Source: Bradyrhizobium elkanii USDA 76
Lineage (GTDB): Bacteria > Pseudomonadota > Alphaproteobacteria > Rhizobiales > Xanthobacteraceae
Length of the DNA: 64,000 bases
Reading direction: 5' to 3'
Assembly (NCBI RefSeq): GCF_023278185.1
Contig: NZ_CP066356.1
Location: 7,308,001-7,372,000 of the forward strand
Of the stretch, positions 45,386 through 54,322 are shown piece by piece. The notes under the pieces were generated by a model, which made no database searches, had not been told where the DNA came from, and saw only the letters and a program-made list of their open reading frames with translations. The translations under genes were made by a program, and so were the position numbers. The first letter of the stretch is position 1. Every line of letters starts with the position of its first letter.

Positions 45386-45966
45386 TCTTCATCATCGACA
45401 ATTACGACTCCTTCGTTTTCAATATTGCGCGCTACTTCCGCAAGCTTGGTGCAGAAACCAAAGTTGTCCGGAATGACGCGATCCGCTGCGCCGATCTTGT
45501 TGCGTTCAAGCCACGGGCGATCGTCATCTCTCCCGGCCCCTGCACACCAATGGAGGCCGGGATATCCACAGCGGTTGTCCGCGAACTTTCGGGCCACATC
45601 CCAATTCTCGGCATCTGTCTTGGGCACCAGTGTATTGGGAGCGTTTTCGGCGGCCGGGTTGTGCGCGCCCGTTGTCCGATGCACGGCCGGGCTTCCGACA
45701 TAGCTCACGATGGCCGAGGATTATTCAAAGAGCTCCCGTCTCCACTTTCTGTTGGACGCTACCATTCTCTGGCGATTGAACTCGGTGAGGCGGACGCGTC
45801 GCCTCTCGCGGTGACAGCCCGTTCAAATGAAGGTGAAATTATGGCTTTGTCCCATCGGCATCACCCAACCCACGGCCTGCAGTTCCACCCGGAGTCAGTA
45901 CTTACCGATCAAGGTGACGCGCTGCTTATGAATTTCTTGCGCTTAGCGGAGAGTTTCCGAGCGTGA
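45382..45966 (+). CDS. pabA: Aminodeoxychorismate synthase glutamine amidotransferase (PabA)
   Basis: 194 residues, a class I glutamine amidotransferase: IIDNYDSFVFNIARYF, SPGPCTPMEAG, the nucleophile Cys in GICLGHQCIG, and the His-Glu pair in LQFHPESVL. It supplies ammonia to PabB. The start is TTG at 45382, overlapping the pabB stop (TTGA), which implies translational coupling. The last four codons lie in the 45955-46641 repeat, so the extreme C-terminus (SFRA) may have come from that element. Confidence 0.87.
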   Translation: MIFIIDNYDSFVFNIARYFRKLGAETKVVRNDAIRCADLVAFKPRAIVISPGPCTPMEAGISTAVVRELSGHIPILGICLGHQCIGSVFGGRVVRARCPMHGRASDIAHDGRGLFKELPSPLSVGRYHSLAIELGEADASPLAVTARSNEGEIMALSHRHHPTHGLQFHPESVLTDQGDALLMNFLRLAESFRA

Positions 45967-46641
45967 AGCCGGAGAGTTTATCGCGCAAGTGGCGCCTACT
46001 CCGCAAGATCGAATGGCAGGCTGCGTGCCTTTCGAATCTAGCCCTGTAAAACGACGAAACAGCTTCGACCTGTTGAAGGTGTAACCGAAAAGAAGAGCTC
46101 GGTTTGTACGCCGCGTACGCAACTTTTGCTTTTGCTACAGGCTGAATTGAATTACTTGAAGCCAGCACGCGTAGACCTCGCATCACCTTCATTCGGTGAA
46201 TCGGGATCATCTTCTAGCCAAATTGCAAATTTGTTTTGCGAGATCCGCCAGGAGATTGGCGGTGCCTAAGCGGTATACTCTCCTACCGCTGCCCTAACGG
46301 GCGTTTCCTCCCTTGACTTGGCCGCCGGTCCTATGGATCGGCGGCTCACTTCGGTATCGGGTCAACGCTTTCAGGATTGAGGGAATCATAGATCAATCTG
46401 GAGCTCGACGACGACGGCGCTGGGGGCCATTGTGTATCGGGATTGAAACTATTTATGCAGCATAGAGGTGTGCAATTCAGCATTCGAGAAGTATTGTCGG
46501 GCGAGTGGCGCTACAGTTTTGAACTCGATGGCAAGACGATCAGTGGCCGAACCCGAACGAGGTTGGAGCTTCTTGCGGTTCGTCGGGTCAAAGATCGCAT
46601 CAATCGTGAATTGAATCGCGCGCGGAACATGTGAGTTGATA
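45955..46641 (+). repeat. Long direct repeat, copy 2
   Basis: Homologous to 37810-38503 over its whole length. Begins within the last codons of pabA and ends just after the small gene at 46455-46634. See copy 1. Confidence 0.75.
46455..46634 (+). CDS. Small conserved rhizobial protein (paralogue of 38311-38496)
   Basis: 59 residues from ATG 46455: MQHRGVQFSIREVLSGEWRY, SFELDGKTISGRTRTR, VKDRINRELNR. The reading frame is preserved relative to the other repeat copy. An upstream TTG (46443) is in frame but not conserved in the other copy, so ATG is preferred. Function unknown. Confidence 0.65.
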   Translation: MQHRGVQFSIREVLSGEWRYSFELDGKTISGRTRTRLELLAVRRVKDRINRELNRARNM

Positions 46642-47043
46642 TAGCCTCTTCCTTGGCGCGTTCGCGATCGCGATACTCTCGTTCGTTCTCGAAAGCGAGT
46701 GCGGCCTTCCGGTCGGCGGTTCTCTTCAGATGCTTCTGCGCCTTGCGGCTCGGCGACTTGCGGTATGCCTTCTTCCAACTGTCGTCTATGGCGAGACCAG
46801 CAGGCAGTTCGTGCGTTTTCCTTGAACTTCCCGCTTGAGCCCACGGGACGCTTCAGAACGACGCCCGGTGCCGCCGTGGTTCCTGCGATGACGTCTGGAT
46901 CCTCACTTTCCTTTGCCGCGCCCTGATGGAAAAGATTGCTGTCCGAGCCCCAGGCTTTCAGAGCCAGCCTTCATCGACGGAGCCGCGATCGCCAAGTCGA
47001 AGAAGCCGAGCGCGGTTTGGTAAGTCTTCAGCTTCCTAGCCAT
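46636..47043 (-). pseudogene. Decayed MARKLKTYQ-type gene, often a neighbour of ku
   Basis: From ATG 47043 the frame begins MARKLKTYQTALGFFDLAIA, then needs shifts to continue NLFHQGAAKESEDPDVIAGT, then KAYRKSPSRKAQKHLKRTAD and FENEREYRDRERAKEEA. These three blocks in order match a rhizobial hypothetical protein of about 140 residues that commonly sits by the ku genes. At least two frameshifts, so broken. Confidence 0.6.
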
Positions 47044-47045
47044 GC

Positions 47046-47114
47046 CTAAAGCGCGGCGGGACACTTGACGGGAGACGGACGCAGAAAGCCTTTCCAGTTG
47101 GCACGGGGCGCCAT
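47046..47114 (-). pseudogene. N-terminal remnant of a Ku DNA end-binding protein
   Basis: The 22-residue frame MAPRANWKGFLRPSPVKCPA matches the opening of bacterial Ku (MAPRAxWKGxLxLSLVxCPVAL) and then hits a stop. The rest of the roughly 280-residue protein is gone. Together with the adjacent MARKLKTYQ-type remnant it marks a deleted end-joining locus just upstream of Wadjet. Confidence 0.55.
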
Positions 47115-47354
47115 GAACTCGATACTCCGTTTCGGGGCGGGTCTAAAATTCAAGACGGCTATCTAAACCCGGTTCCGACAGAACAGGTCTCAAAAACAGC
47201 GATGTCGTCGGCTTTTGCCGCACCGCACAAAAAATTGCGATGCTAGACTTATTCAACCCTCCGTCTCTCCCGGTTGACCTACACAGCCGTTCACTTATTG
47301 TTCCTCGCTGATTAAATCACCACTAAGTCCCCCCTCTGTTTGCAGCGGCATTCC

Positions 47355-48869
47355 ATGAGAGTTGATGCACGTGAGCTATTCAAACATGTCACCGCCGAAA
47401 AGTCCGAACTCTATCGGAAGATCATGGATGCGTTCGCCGCGGCCAAGCGACAGTTCCGTCTCCATCTCAGACCCGACGAAGTTCTTGGTGAAGCGCAGTG
47501 GAATGCCGCACCTCCCAGGATCGAAGATCTTCAGGGCGCATTGGCGCAACTAACCGAATGGGGCAATCTCGAGTCGCAGCCTGACACGGCCCGTGTCGCT
47601 AGCATCAGCGATTTCTATCGTGCGCGTTTCCTCTATCGTCTTTCTGAAGGCGGGGAGGCGGTCGAGTCAGCCCTTGCTGTATTCAGCCAAGCACTAAGGC
47701 GGCGAGCCGAGCTGCAGAGCGTTGCGCTCGAAGACATCGCAAAGCAGCTGCAGGTTCTACGAAACCTCGCGCAAGAACCGGTGTTCGACGCCGCGAAAAT
47801 TCATGAGACGCTGCGTGATTTGGTTCGAGTCTTCGAAGGTCTCGCCGAAAACGCCCAAGCGTTCATGGTTAGCATCGGACGCAGCATCGAGCTTCAACAT
47901 TCGGATACAAACGCAATTATCGCCTACAAGAAGAGATTGATTGACTATCTTGATCGATTCATCGGTGACCTTGTCAGCCGCTCGGGTGGTATTGCGCAGC
48001 ATCTTGTCGCGCTTGACCCAGTCATTAGCCCCCTTCTGCAGCAGGCGTCACAACGCGAATCGCGAGACGCGGCTCCTGTACAAGAAAACGAACAGGAAAA
48101 GCCTTCAACGCAGTCGCTTGATGCTTGGACAGAGCGATGGAAGGGACTGCGAGGATGGTTTGTCAGCGCGGGAAATGATCCGCCGCAAGGCGAAGTGTTA
48201 AGATCGAGGGCTCGATCTGCTATCCCGCATCTGCTCGCGGTCATCGCTGCATTGAACGAACGCCGCAGCGGTCGCAGCGATCGATCCGCGGACTTTCGTG
48301 TCCTTGCCCATTGGTTTGCGGATTGCGCCAGCGAGGACGAGGCACATCGGCTTGCCCGCGCTGCGTTCGCACTCAATCCGGCCCGGCACTTCCTGATCGG
48401 CGCGGAAACAAGCGATCTGCCGGCTACGACGCCTTGGAATGATGCTCCGCCCGTGCGCATACACCCGCGCTTGCGCGAATATGGCGAGATGGCTCCGCGT
48501 GGCCCGCTCCCGCGCGTGCAGGACCGTCAAGCCGAGCGAGAACGACTCCAGGCGCAATTGACGGAAGAAGATCGTGAAATCCAGGAGGCGCGCGCGCGGC
48601 TCGCGAGCGGCGAGCCCACGCGTCTGTCCGAGTTCGGCGAGCTCGATCGTCACGGGTTCCAGCTGTTTCTCACCCTGCTAGGTGAAACGCTTCCAGCGCA
48701 GACGCACCCCGACGAGGTTGTCGAACGACAAACTGGCGACGGCCTGTTGCGGGTTCGCCTGGAGCCGCTCGACGCAGACTCGACTGCAGAGATCGCAACC
48801 GAAACAGGGCTGTTCACCGGTCGCGACCACCTTCTCACCGTGACGTCCATGGAAGCGCGACATGAGTAG
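47355..48869 (+). CDS. jetA: Wadjet type II JetA (kleisin-like, TIGR02677/DUF2397)
   Basis: 504 residues from ATG 47355; a TTG at 47340 is also in frame. The opening ELFKHVTAEKSELYRKIMDA, the IEDLQGALAQLTEWGNL segment and YRARFLYRLSEGGEAVESAL are characteristic of the family. In Wadjet, JetA is the MukF-like kleisin linking JetB and the JetC SMC motor. It overlaps jetB by 8 bases. A degenerate ku locus lies upstream and a candidate promoter region is within 47240-47340. Wadjet recognises and cuts small circular DNA such as plasmids. Confidence 0.9.
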   Translation: MRVDARELFKHVTAEKSELYRKIMDAFAAAKRQFRLHLRPDEVLGEAQWNAAPPRIEDLQGALAQLTEWGNLESQPDTARVASISDFYRARFLYRLSEGGEAVESALAVFSQALRRRAELQSVALEDIAKQLQVLRNLAQEPVFDAAKIHETLRDLVRVFEGLAENAQAFMVSIGRSIELQHSDTNAIIAYKKRLIDYLDRFIGDLVSRSGGIAQHLVALDPVISPLLQQASQRESRDAAPVQENEQEKPSTQSLDAWTERWKGLRGWFVSAGNDPPQGEVLRSRARSAIPHLLAVIAALNERRSGRSDRSADFRVLAHWFADCASEDEAHRLARAAFALNPARHFLIGAETSDLPATTPWNDAPPVRIHPRLREYGEMAPRGPLPRVQDRQAERERLQAQLTEEDREIQEARARLASGEPTRLSEFGELDRHGFQLFLTLLGETLPAQTHPDEVVERQTGDGLLRVRLEPLDADSTAEIATETGLFTGRDHLLTVTSMEARHE

Positions 48870-50208
48870 CGTGACGGAACAGCAGGACGGTCAAATCCGG
48901 CGTGGCGACGCCGGACGCCCGGATGGCAAGGCGACCCGCGTCCAGAGCCAGCACATTGGACTGCATCAAGCACGCTACGTGCGAGAGGAGATTTCAACCG
49001 CGCTTCGCGCTCTCTTAATGACACCGCTGATGACGTCAGCGCATCCTGATTTCACGGCTGTACGTCGACATTCCGAAACCCTCAGAGAATGGTTCGCGCG
49101 CGAAACGGGATGGATACTGAATGTCGAGCGCGACTGCGCTCGTCTTTTCAAGCGTCCTGCTGATCTTCTCGATTCCACGCGTGGCTTCCCGGATTACGAT
49201 AGACGCCGCTATATCCTGTTCTGCTTGGCGTGCGCCGTCCTTGAGCGCGCTGATCCGCAGATCACGCTCCGCGTTCTTGGCGATCGGCTGCTTGCATTCG
49301 CCGCGGAGCCTTCACTGAATGCCTTTGCCTTCAGTTTTACGCTGCAGACGCACCACGAACGACGCGAACTTGTGGCCGTCTGTCGCCATCTTTTAGACAT
49401 TGGTGTTCTCGTTCGCGTCGCGGGTGAGGAAGAGGGCTTCGTGCATCACATTTCCGAGACTTCCGAACATCTGCATGATGCGCTCTATGACATCCAGCGT
49501 CGCGTCCTTGCCGGGATTCTTGCCGCAGTACGCGGTCCTTCAACATGGGCCGCAGAAGAAGCGCCGCGGGATGTAGAACAGCGGTTGCAATCCCTTACCG
49601 CTGAACATGTGCCGGACAGCGACGACGGCCGCAGGACCGCTACACGGCGTGACCTGTCGCGACGCCTCCTCGACGATCCGGTCGTGTACACCGACTCACT
49701 CGATCCAGTGACGCGCGCGTACTTCTTAAATCAGCGTGGCCCGATGGGAGCTCGCCTTGCGGAAGCTGCTGGTCTCGTTCCCGAACAGCGCGCGGAGGGA
49801 TTGGCGCTTGCTGACGAGACCGGAACGCTCACCGATCTTTCCATGCCGGCGGAAGGCACCGAGGCGCACGTCACGCTCCTGGTAGCCGAGCATCTTGCGG
49901 GTACGCTCCGCGATGGAGGCGAGCCTGAACATCAGATCTCAACTGAAGTCGACATCACGAATTTCATAGAGAGGGCGCGAGAACGCTATGGCCGTTATTG
50001 GCGAAAATCTGCACGGGAACCAGGCACGCAGCGTGAACTGGCACGTATCGCATTGGAGCGGTTGCGCAAGCTTCGTCTGATCTCTATGTCGGCGAACGGT
50101 GTCCGTCCGTTGCCTGCAATAAGTCGCTTCGCCGTCGGACAGGCGGAGATTCGGGAGGCCGGCACGGCGCGCAAATCAGCCGGCCAGCAAGATCACGATG
50201 CGCAATAA
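48862..50208 (+). CDS. jetB: Wadjet type II JetB (MukE-like, TIGR02678/DUF2398)
   Basis: 448 residues. Family features: HQARYVREEISTALRALLMT near the start, WFARETGWILNVERDCARLF, DYDRRRYILFCLACAVLERA, and QRRVLAGILAAVRGPSTW in the middle. JetB is the winged-helix accessory subunit that binds JetA and JetC. Its ATG lies inside jetA (8-base overlap) and its end overlaps jetC by 11 bases, so all four jet genes are translationally coupled. The first 25 residues are polar and probably disordered. Confidence 0.9.
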   Translation: MSSVTEQQDGQIRRGDAGRPDGKATRVQSQHIGLHQARYVREEISTALRALLMTPLMTSAHPDFTAVRRHSETLREWFARETGWILNVERDCARLFKRPADLLDSTRGFPDYDRRRYILFCLACAVLERADPQITLRVLGDRLLAFAAEPSLNAFAFSFTLQTHHERRELVAVCRHLLDIGVLVRVAGEEEGFVHHISETSEHLHDALYDIQRRVLAGILAAVRGPSTWAAEEAPRDVEQRLQSLTAEHVPDSDDGRRTATRRDLSRRLLDDPVVYTDSLDPVTRAYFLNQRGPMGARLAEAAGLVPEQRAEGLALADETGTLTDLSMPAEGTEAHVTLLVAEHLAGTLRDGGEPEHQISTEVDITNFIERARERYGRYWRKSAREPGTQRELARIALERLRKLRLISMSANGVRPLPAISRFAVGQAEIREAGTARKSAGQQDHDAQ

Positions 50209-53200
50209 CGGAGCCCAGCCGGACCTGCCCGCTCCCGCCCGCGAGCGGTGGCAGCCGCTTCGCCTCGGATTGGTCGATCTCTTTCACTACGACAGCGAGG
50301 AGTTCTGGTTTCGCGATGGACACCTGCTGCTTCGTGGGAACAACGGGACCGGAAAGTCCAAGGTGCTCTCCTTGTCGCTTCCATTTCTGTTTGATGCCCA
50401 GCTGAAATCGTCCAGAGTCGAACCGGACGGCGACGCGACGAAGAAGATGGCCTGGAATCTGCTGCTCGGGAAGCACGAGCGCCGGATGGGTTACACCTGG
50501 ATTGAATTCGGGCGCTTGTCAGAGGACGGACAGCCACGGTATCTCACTCTGGGCAGTGGTTTGTTGGCGGTCGCGGCACGGCCGAACGTCGATAGCTGGT
50601 TCTTCATTCTTGACGGTCAGCGCATTGGTGAAGACGTGTGGCTCACGAGCCCGCAGCGTGTTGTGCTGACCAAGGAGAAGCTTCGAGAGACGCTGGCCGA
50701 TCATGGGCAAGTCTACGACACGGCGGCCAGCTATCGCCGTGCGGTGGACGAACATCTCTTCCAATTGGGTCATGCGCGCTATTCGGCGTTGATGGACACA
50801 CTGATCCAGCTTCGGCAACCGCAGCTATCGAAAAAGCCGGATGAAGGCAGTTTGTCGGCCGCGTTGACGGAAGCACTCCCTCCCCTGTCCACCGATCTTT
50901 TGACCGACGTGGCCGATGCGTTCAATCAACTTGAGGAAGACCGTCGCCAGCTGCAGGACTACCAAGCGCTCGCTCGTTATGTCGGTCAATTTACGGATCG
51001 GTATCGGACTTACGCTAGGACGCAAACACGACGACAGGCGCGAGGCCTGCGTAGCGCGCAAACAGGCTTCGACAATGCCAGTCGTGCAGCTAATGAAGCT
51101 CGCTCTGAGCTCGCAGCTCTAGAAGCGGCGGAGGAAGAGGCTAATGGCGCCCATAGCGCTGCAGAAGAGATCGTGGCCACAAACCGAACGCGCTGGGAAG
51201 TGCTGCTATCTGACCCGGCGAACAAGGACGCAAATCGACTGGATTCTGCCGCAAGAGAAGCGAGCGATCGCAAACGTGAGGCCGAACAGGCCGACGCAAG
51301 GTCAACGGCATCGAAGAGCCGCTTTGTCAGCGAACAAGGCGCTACATTTGAACGGGGCGAACGCCTCGCCAGCATAGGCGGCCAGGTACTTGACGTTAGA
51401 AAGGCCGCCTTGCCGCTCGCTCAGCTCAGTGGCACCGACCAACAGTGGAACCAGGGACTTCTGACCGGGTCGGATATCGCCGAGCTCGCTGAATTGAACG
51501 AGCTGGCTTGCGAAGCTGCAAAAAGCGATCTGCGGCAAATCATTGAGCGACGTCGTGGACAGGTTGCGCATGTGAGGAGTCTACGGGGAGCCGTCGACGA
51601 GGCCGAGCGGGATCATGACGCGAAGGATCGGTCACATCAGGAGCGGCAGGAGGAAGCGAAGGCAGCCCAGGCCCGACGTGATGCAGCGGATCAGGCCGTG
51701 GAAAGTGAGGGACGTGCACATCTTGATGCCTGGGCGACGCACTTTGGTACGCTGCAGCAATTGACGTTGCGAGATGCACAAGGATCGCTGAACTTGCTCG
51801 CGACGTGGGTTGTTACCCTGGAGGGGGAGAACCCGGCGCGCGGTTCGTTGCAAGAAGCTCAGCAGGTCGCCAGCGAGCGCCTCGCCACGCGCCGTTCGGC
51901 GCTCGTCGCTGAACGACGGGCAATCGAGAACGAAGAGGCGGATCTAACGGCCGAGCGTGAGCGCCTTGAAAAAGGCGTGGACGCTGTACCGTCCATTCCG
52001 CCATTTCGCGCGGCGGGGGTTCGAGTTGACCGCCGTGGCGCGCCTCTGTGGCAGCTGGTTGATTTCCACGAGCGTCTTGATGCCTCGGAGCGCGCCGGCC
52101 TCGAAGCCGCACTTGAGGCATCGGGACTTCTCGATGCATGGGTCGAGCCTGACGGAACTGTGCACATTCCGAGTGGGCCGCGACGGCTCCATGATACGGA
52201 ACTGGTAGGACGTCCGTGTCAGGTGGAAACGTTGGCGCACTGGCTGCAGCCTGCGGGAGATCAAGTCTCGGCGGACATTGTCACAAGCCTGCTACTTGGC
52301 ATGAGCTGCACGGAGCAAGATAGCGGCGAGGCGGAGACCTGGCTATCGCCGACCGGATGCTTCCGAATTGGCGCGCTCTCCGGCGCCTGGTCCAAACCCG
52401 TTGCAATCTATATAGGTTATGCTGCCCGCGCCGCGGCTCGCGCGCGCCGGCTTGAGGCTATCTCGGTCAGGCTTGAGGAGCTCGCTCAAGCACGAGCTGC
52501 TCTGGAAGATCGTTTTTCGGAGCAAGCGCGCGACCAAGAGCGTGCCGCGGAGGAGTGGCGTGGTGCCCCTGGAGACGATTCATTGCGAGCCTGCCACGCC
52601 GAAGTAACATCGGCTGCCCGTGAATTTACCTCGGCTTCCGGTCGGCTCGAGCAAGCCGCGCAAAGACTGGCGGAATCTGTCGAGCGCCGAAGCAGTGCGC
52701 GCTCGATCCTGCATAAGGACGCTCAGGACCTGCATCTTCCCGACGACTACGCTCAATTGAACGCCGTCGACACCACGCTTGCGCAGCTGACGGAAAAGGT
52801 ATTTGCGCTCGCTCATGCGGCTCGCGAGTTGCGCCAGGCTCAATCGGAATTGCTGAAACAACAGAACCGTGAACGAGATGCCAAACAAGAAGCGGACGCA
52901 AATATTGCGCACGCAATCGAGCAGGGGCGCAATGCCAGCGAGGCGAGGATACGGCTGGAGACGCTGCAAGAAACCGTAGGCGCGAAGGTTGCCGAATTAC
53001 AAGCCAAGCTTGAGACCGCCCGAACCGCGCTCGAGCTCAGCGAAGCTGATTTGAAGAGAAAGGGAGCAATTGCCCGAAGCGCGAGTGAGGAACGGGCGCG
53101 GGCGGAGCAAAAAGTGACCTCAGCCGACGAGCTATTGCAGGAGCGGATTGCAGGGCGTCAACAAGCCGTTGCTCGATTGCAGGGATTTGCTGCAACCGAC

Positions 53201-54322
53201 CTTCTGCCGATCGCCCTTCCTGAAATTGACCTACCTGACTCTCGAGCAGCGTGGACGATTGAGCCGGCGCTGACGCTCGCGCGCCGAGCCGAACAGGCCC
53301 TATCAGACGTTCCGCATGATGATGAGGCGTGGAAGCGGATCCAAAGTCATCTCTCTGTGGATTACACCGAACTCAGCCGCGCCCTTAGCGCGCTCGGTCA
53401 CCAGGCGCAAATGGACCAAACGGCCGACTATGGACTGGTGGTCACTGTCGTCTATCAAAATCGGCCGGAAAGGCCGGATCGGCTTACGGAACGGCTCAAG
53501 TATGAAATTGCTCAGCGTCGAGAGCTGCTGACGGCACGCGAGCGAGAGATACTGGAAAATCACCTCCAGGCCGAGATTGCCGCGGCGATCCAGCGATTGA
53601 TGCAGGATGCAGCTCGGAAAGTCGATGCCATCAACGAGGAGCTGTACAAGCGACCAACGTCGACCGGAGTCCGCTTCAGGCTGCAGTGGCTTCCGCTGGC
53701 CGAGGGGGCCGAGGGGGCGCCCGTTGGATTGGATGCTGCCCGAAAGCGGCTGTTGAACACAAGCACGGATCTTTGGAGTCCCGAGGACCGCAGCGTGGTC
53801 GGAGCCATGTTGCAGGATCGAATCGATATCGAGCGGGCGAATGCGGATTCGACGACGGGCGGTAGCCTTCTCGATCAATTGAGCCGAGCTCTCGACTATC
53901 GTCATTGGCACCGGTTCACCGTCCAACGTTGGCAGGACAAGCAGTGGCGCAAGCTGTCCGGGCCTGCATCGAGCGGCGAACGCGCGCTTGGCCTGACGGT
54001 CCCGTTGTTCGCGGCGGTCGCCAGCTTTTATAGCCAGAGCGGCTCGCCCCACTCTCCGCGCCTCGTGTTGCTCGACGAGGTTTTTGCCGGCATTGACGAT
54101 TCTGCGCGGGCCCACTGCATGGCATTGATTCGTGAGTTCGACCTCGATTTCGTCGTAACAAGCGAACGCGAGTGGGGGTGCTATGCTGAACTACCCGGCG
54201 TCTCGATCTGCCACCTTCAGAGAATTGAGAATATCGATGCAGTACACGTCTCCCGTTGGACCTGGGATGGCCGCGCCAAGCAGCGTGAAAATGATCCAAA
54301 TCGAAGGTTTGCAGGCGCATGA
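50198..54322 (+). CDS. jetC: Wadjet type II JetC (SMC/MukB-like ATPase, TIGR02680)
   Basis: 1374 residues. The N-terminal head has Walker A LLLRGNNGTGKSKVLSLSLP (near residues 43-62). Two long coiled-coil arms surround a hinge region near 600-750 (FRAAGVRVDRRGAPLWQLVD). The C-terminal head has a signature SGPASSGERALGL and Walker B LVLLDEVFAGID, then a SEREWGCYAEL segment. In Wadjet the SMC dimer extrudes DNA loops and detects small circles. Ends ATGA-overlapped with jetD. All ATPase motifs are intact. Confidence 0.92.
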   Translation: MRNNGAQPDLPAPARERWQPLRLGLVDLFHYDSEEFWFRDGHLLLRGNNGTGKSKVLSLSLPFLFDAQLKSSRVEPDGDATKKMAWNLLLGKHERRMGYTWIEFGRLSEDGQPRYLTLGSGLLAVAARPNVDSWFFILDGQRIGEDVWLTSPQRVVLTKEKLRETLADHGQVYDTAASYRRAVDEHLFQLGHARYSALMDTLIQLRQPQLSKKPDEGSLSAALTEALPPLSTDLLTDVADAFNQLEEDRRQLQDYQALARYVGQFTDRYRTYARTQTRRQARGLRSAQTGFDNASRAANEARSELAALEAAEEEANGAHSAAEEIVATNRTRWEVLLSDPANKDANRLDSAAREASDRKREAEQADARSTASKSRFVSEQGATFERGERLASIGGQVLDVRKAALPLAQLSGTDQQWNQGLLTGSDIAELAELNELACEAAKSDLRQIIERRRGQVAHVRSLRGAVDEAERDHDAKDRSHQERQEEAKAAQARRDAADQAVESEGRAHLDAWATHFGTLQQLTLRDAQGSLNLLATWVVTLEGENPARGSLQEAQQVASERLATRRSALVAERRAIENEEADLTAERERLEKGVDAVPSIPPFRAAGVRVDRRGAPLWQLVDFHERLDASERAGLEAALEASGLLDAWVEPDGTVHIPSGPRRLHDTELVGRPCQVETLAHWLQPAGDQVSADIVTSLLLGMSCTEQDSGEAETWLSPTGCFRIGALSGAWSKPVAIYIGYAARAAARARRLEAISVRLEELAQARAALEDRFSEQARDQERAAEEWRGAPGDDSLRACHAEVTSAAREFTSASGRLEQAAQRLAESVERRSSARSILHKDAQDLHLPDDYAQLNAVDTTLAQLTEKVFALAHAARELRQAQSELLKQQNRERDAKQEADANIAHAIEQGRNASEARIRLETLQETVGAKVAELQAKLETARTALELSEADLKRKGAIARSASEERARAEQKVTSADELLQERIAGRQQAVARLQGFAATDLLPIALPEIDLPDSRAAWTIEPALTLARRAEQALSDVPHDDEAWKRIQSHLSVDYTELSRALSALGHQAQMDQTADYGLVVTVVYQNRPERPDRLTERLKYEIAQRRELLTAREREILENHLQAEIAAAIQRLMQDAARKVDAINEELYKRPTSTGVRFRLQWLPLAEGAEGAPVGLDAARKRLLNTSTDLWSPEDRSVVGAMLQDRIDIERANADSTTGGSLLDQLSRALDYRHWHRFTVQRWQDKQWRKLSGPASSGERALGLTVPLFAAVASFYSQSGSPHSPRLVLLDEVFAGIDDSARAHCMALIREFDLDFVVTSEREWGCYAELPGVSICHLQRIENIDAVHVSRWTWDGRAKQRENDPNRRFAGA

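Noticed and set aside
37810..46641. CRISPR-like repetition
   Set aside because: Only two long copies, no short spaced repeats; no CRISPR array anywhere in the window.
53303..54115. 270-residue minus-strand frame
   Set aside because: Antisense to the JetC head domain.
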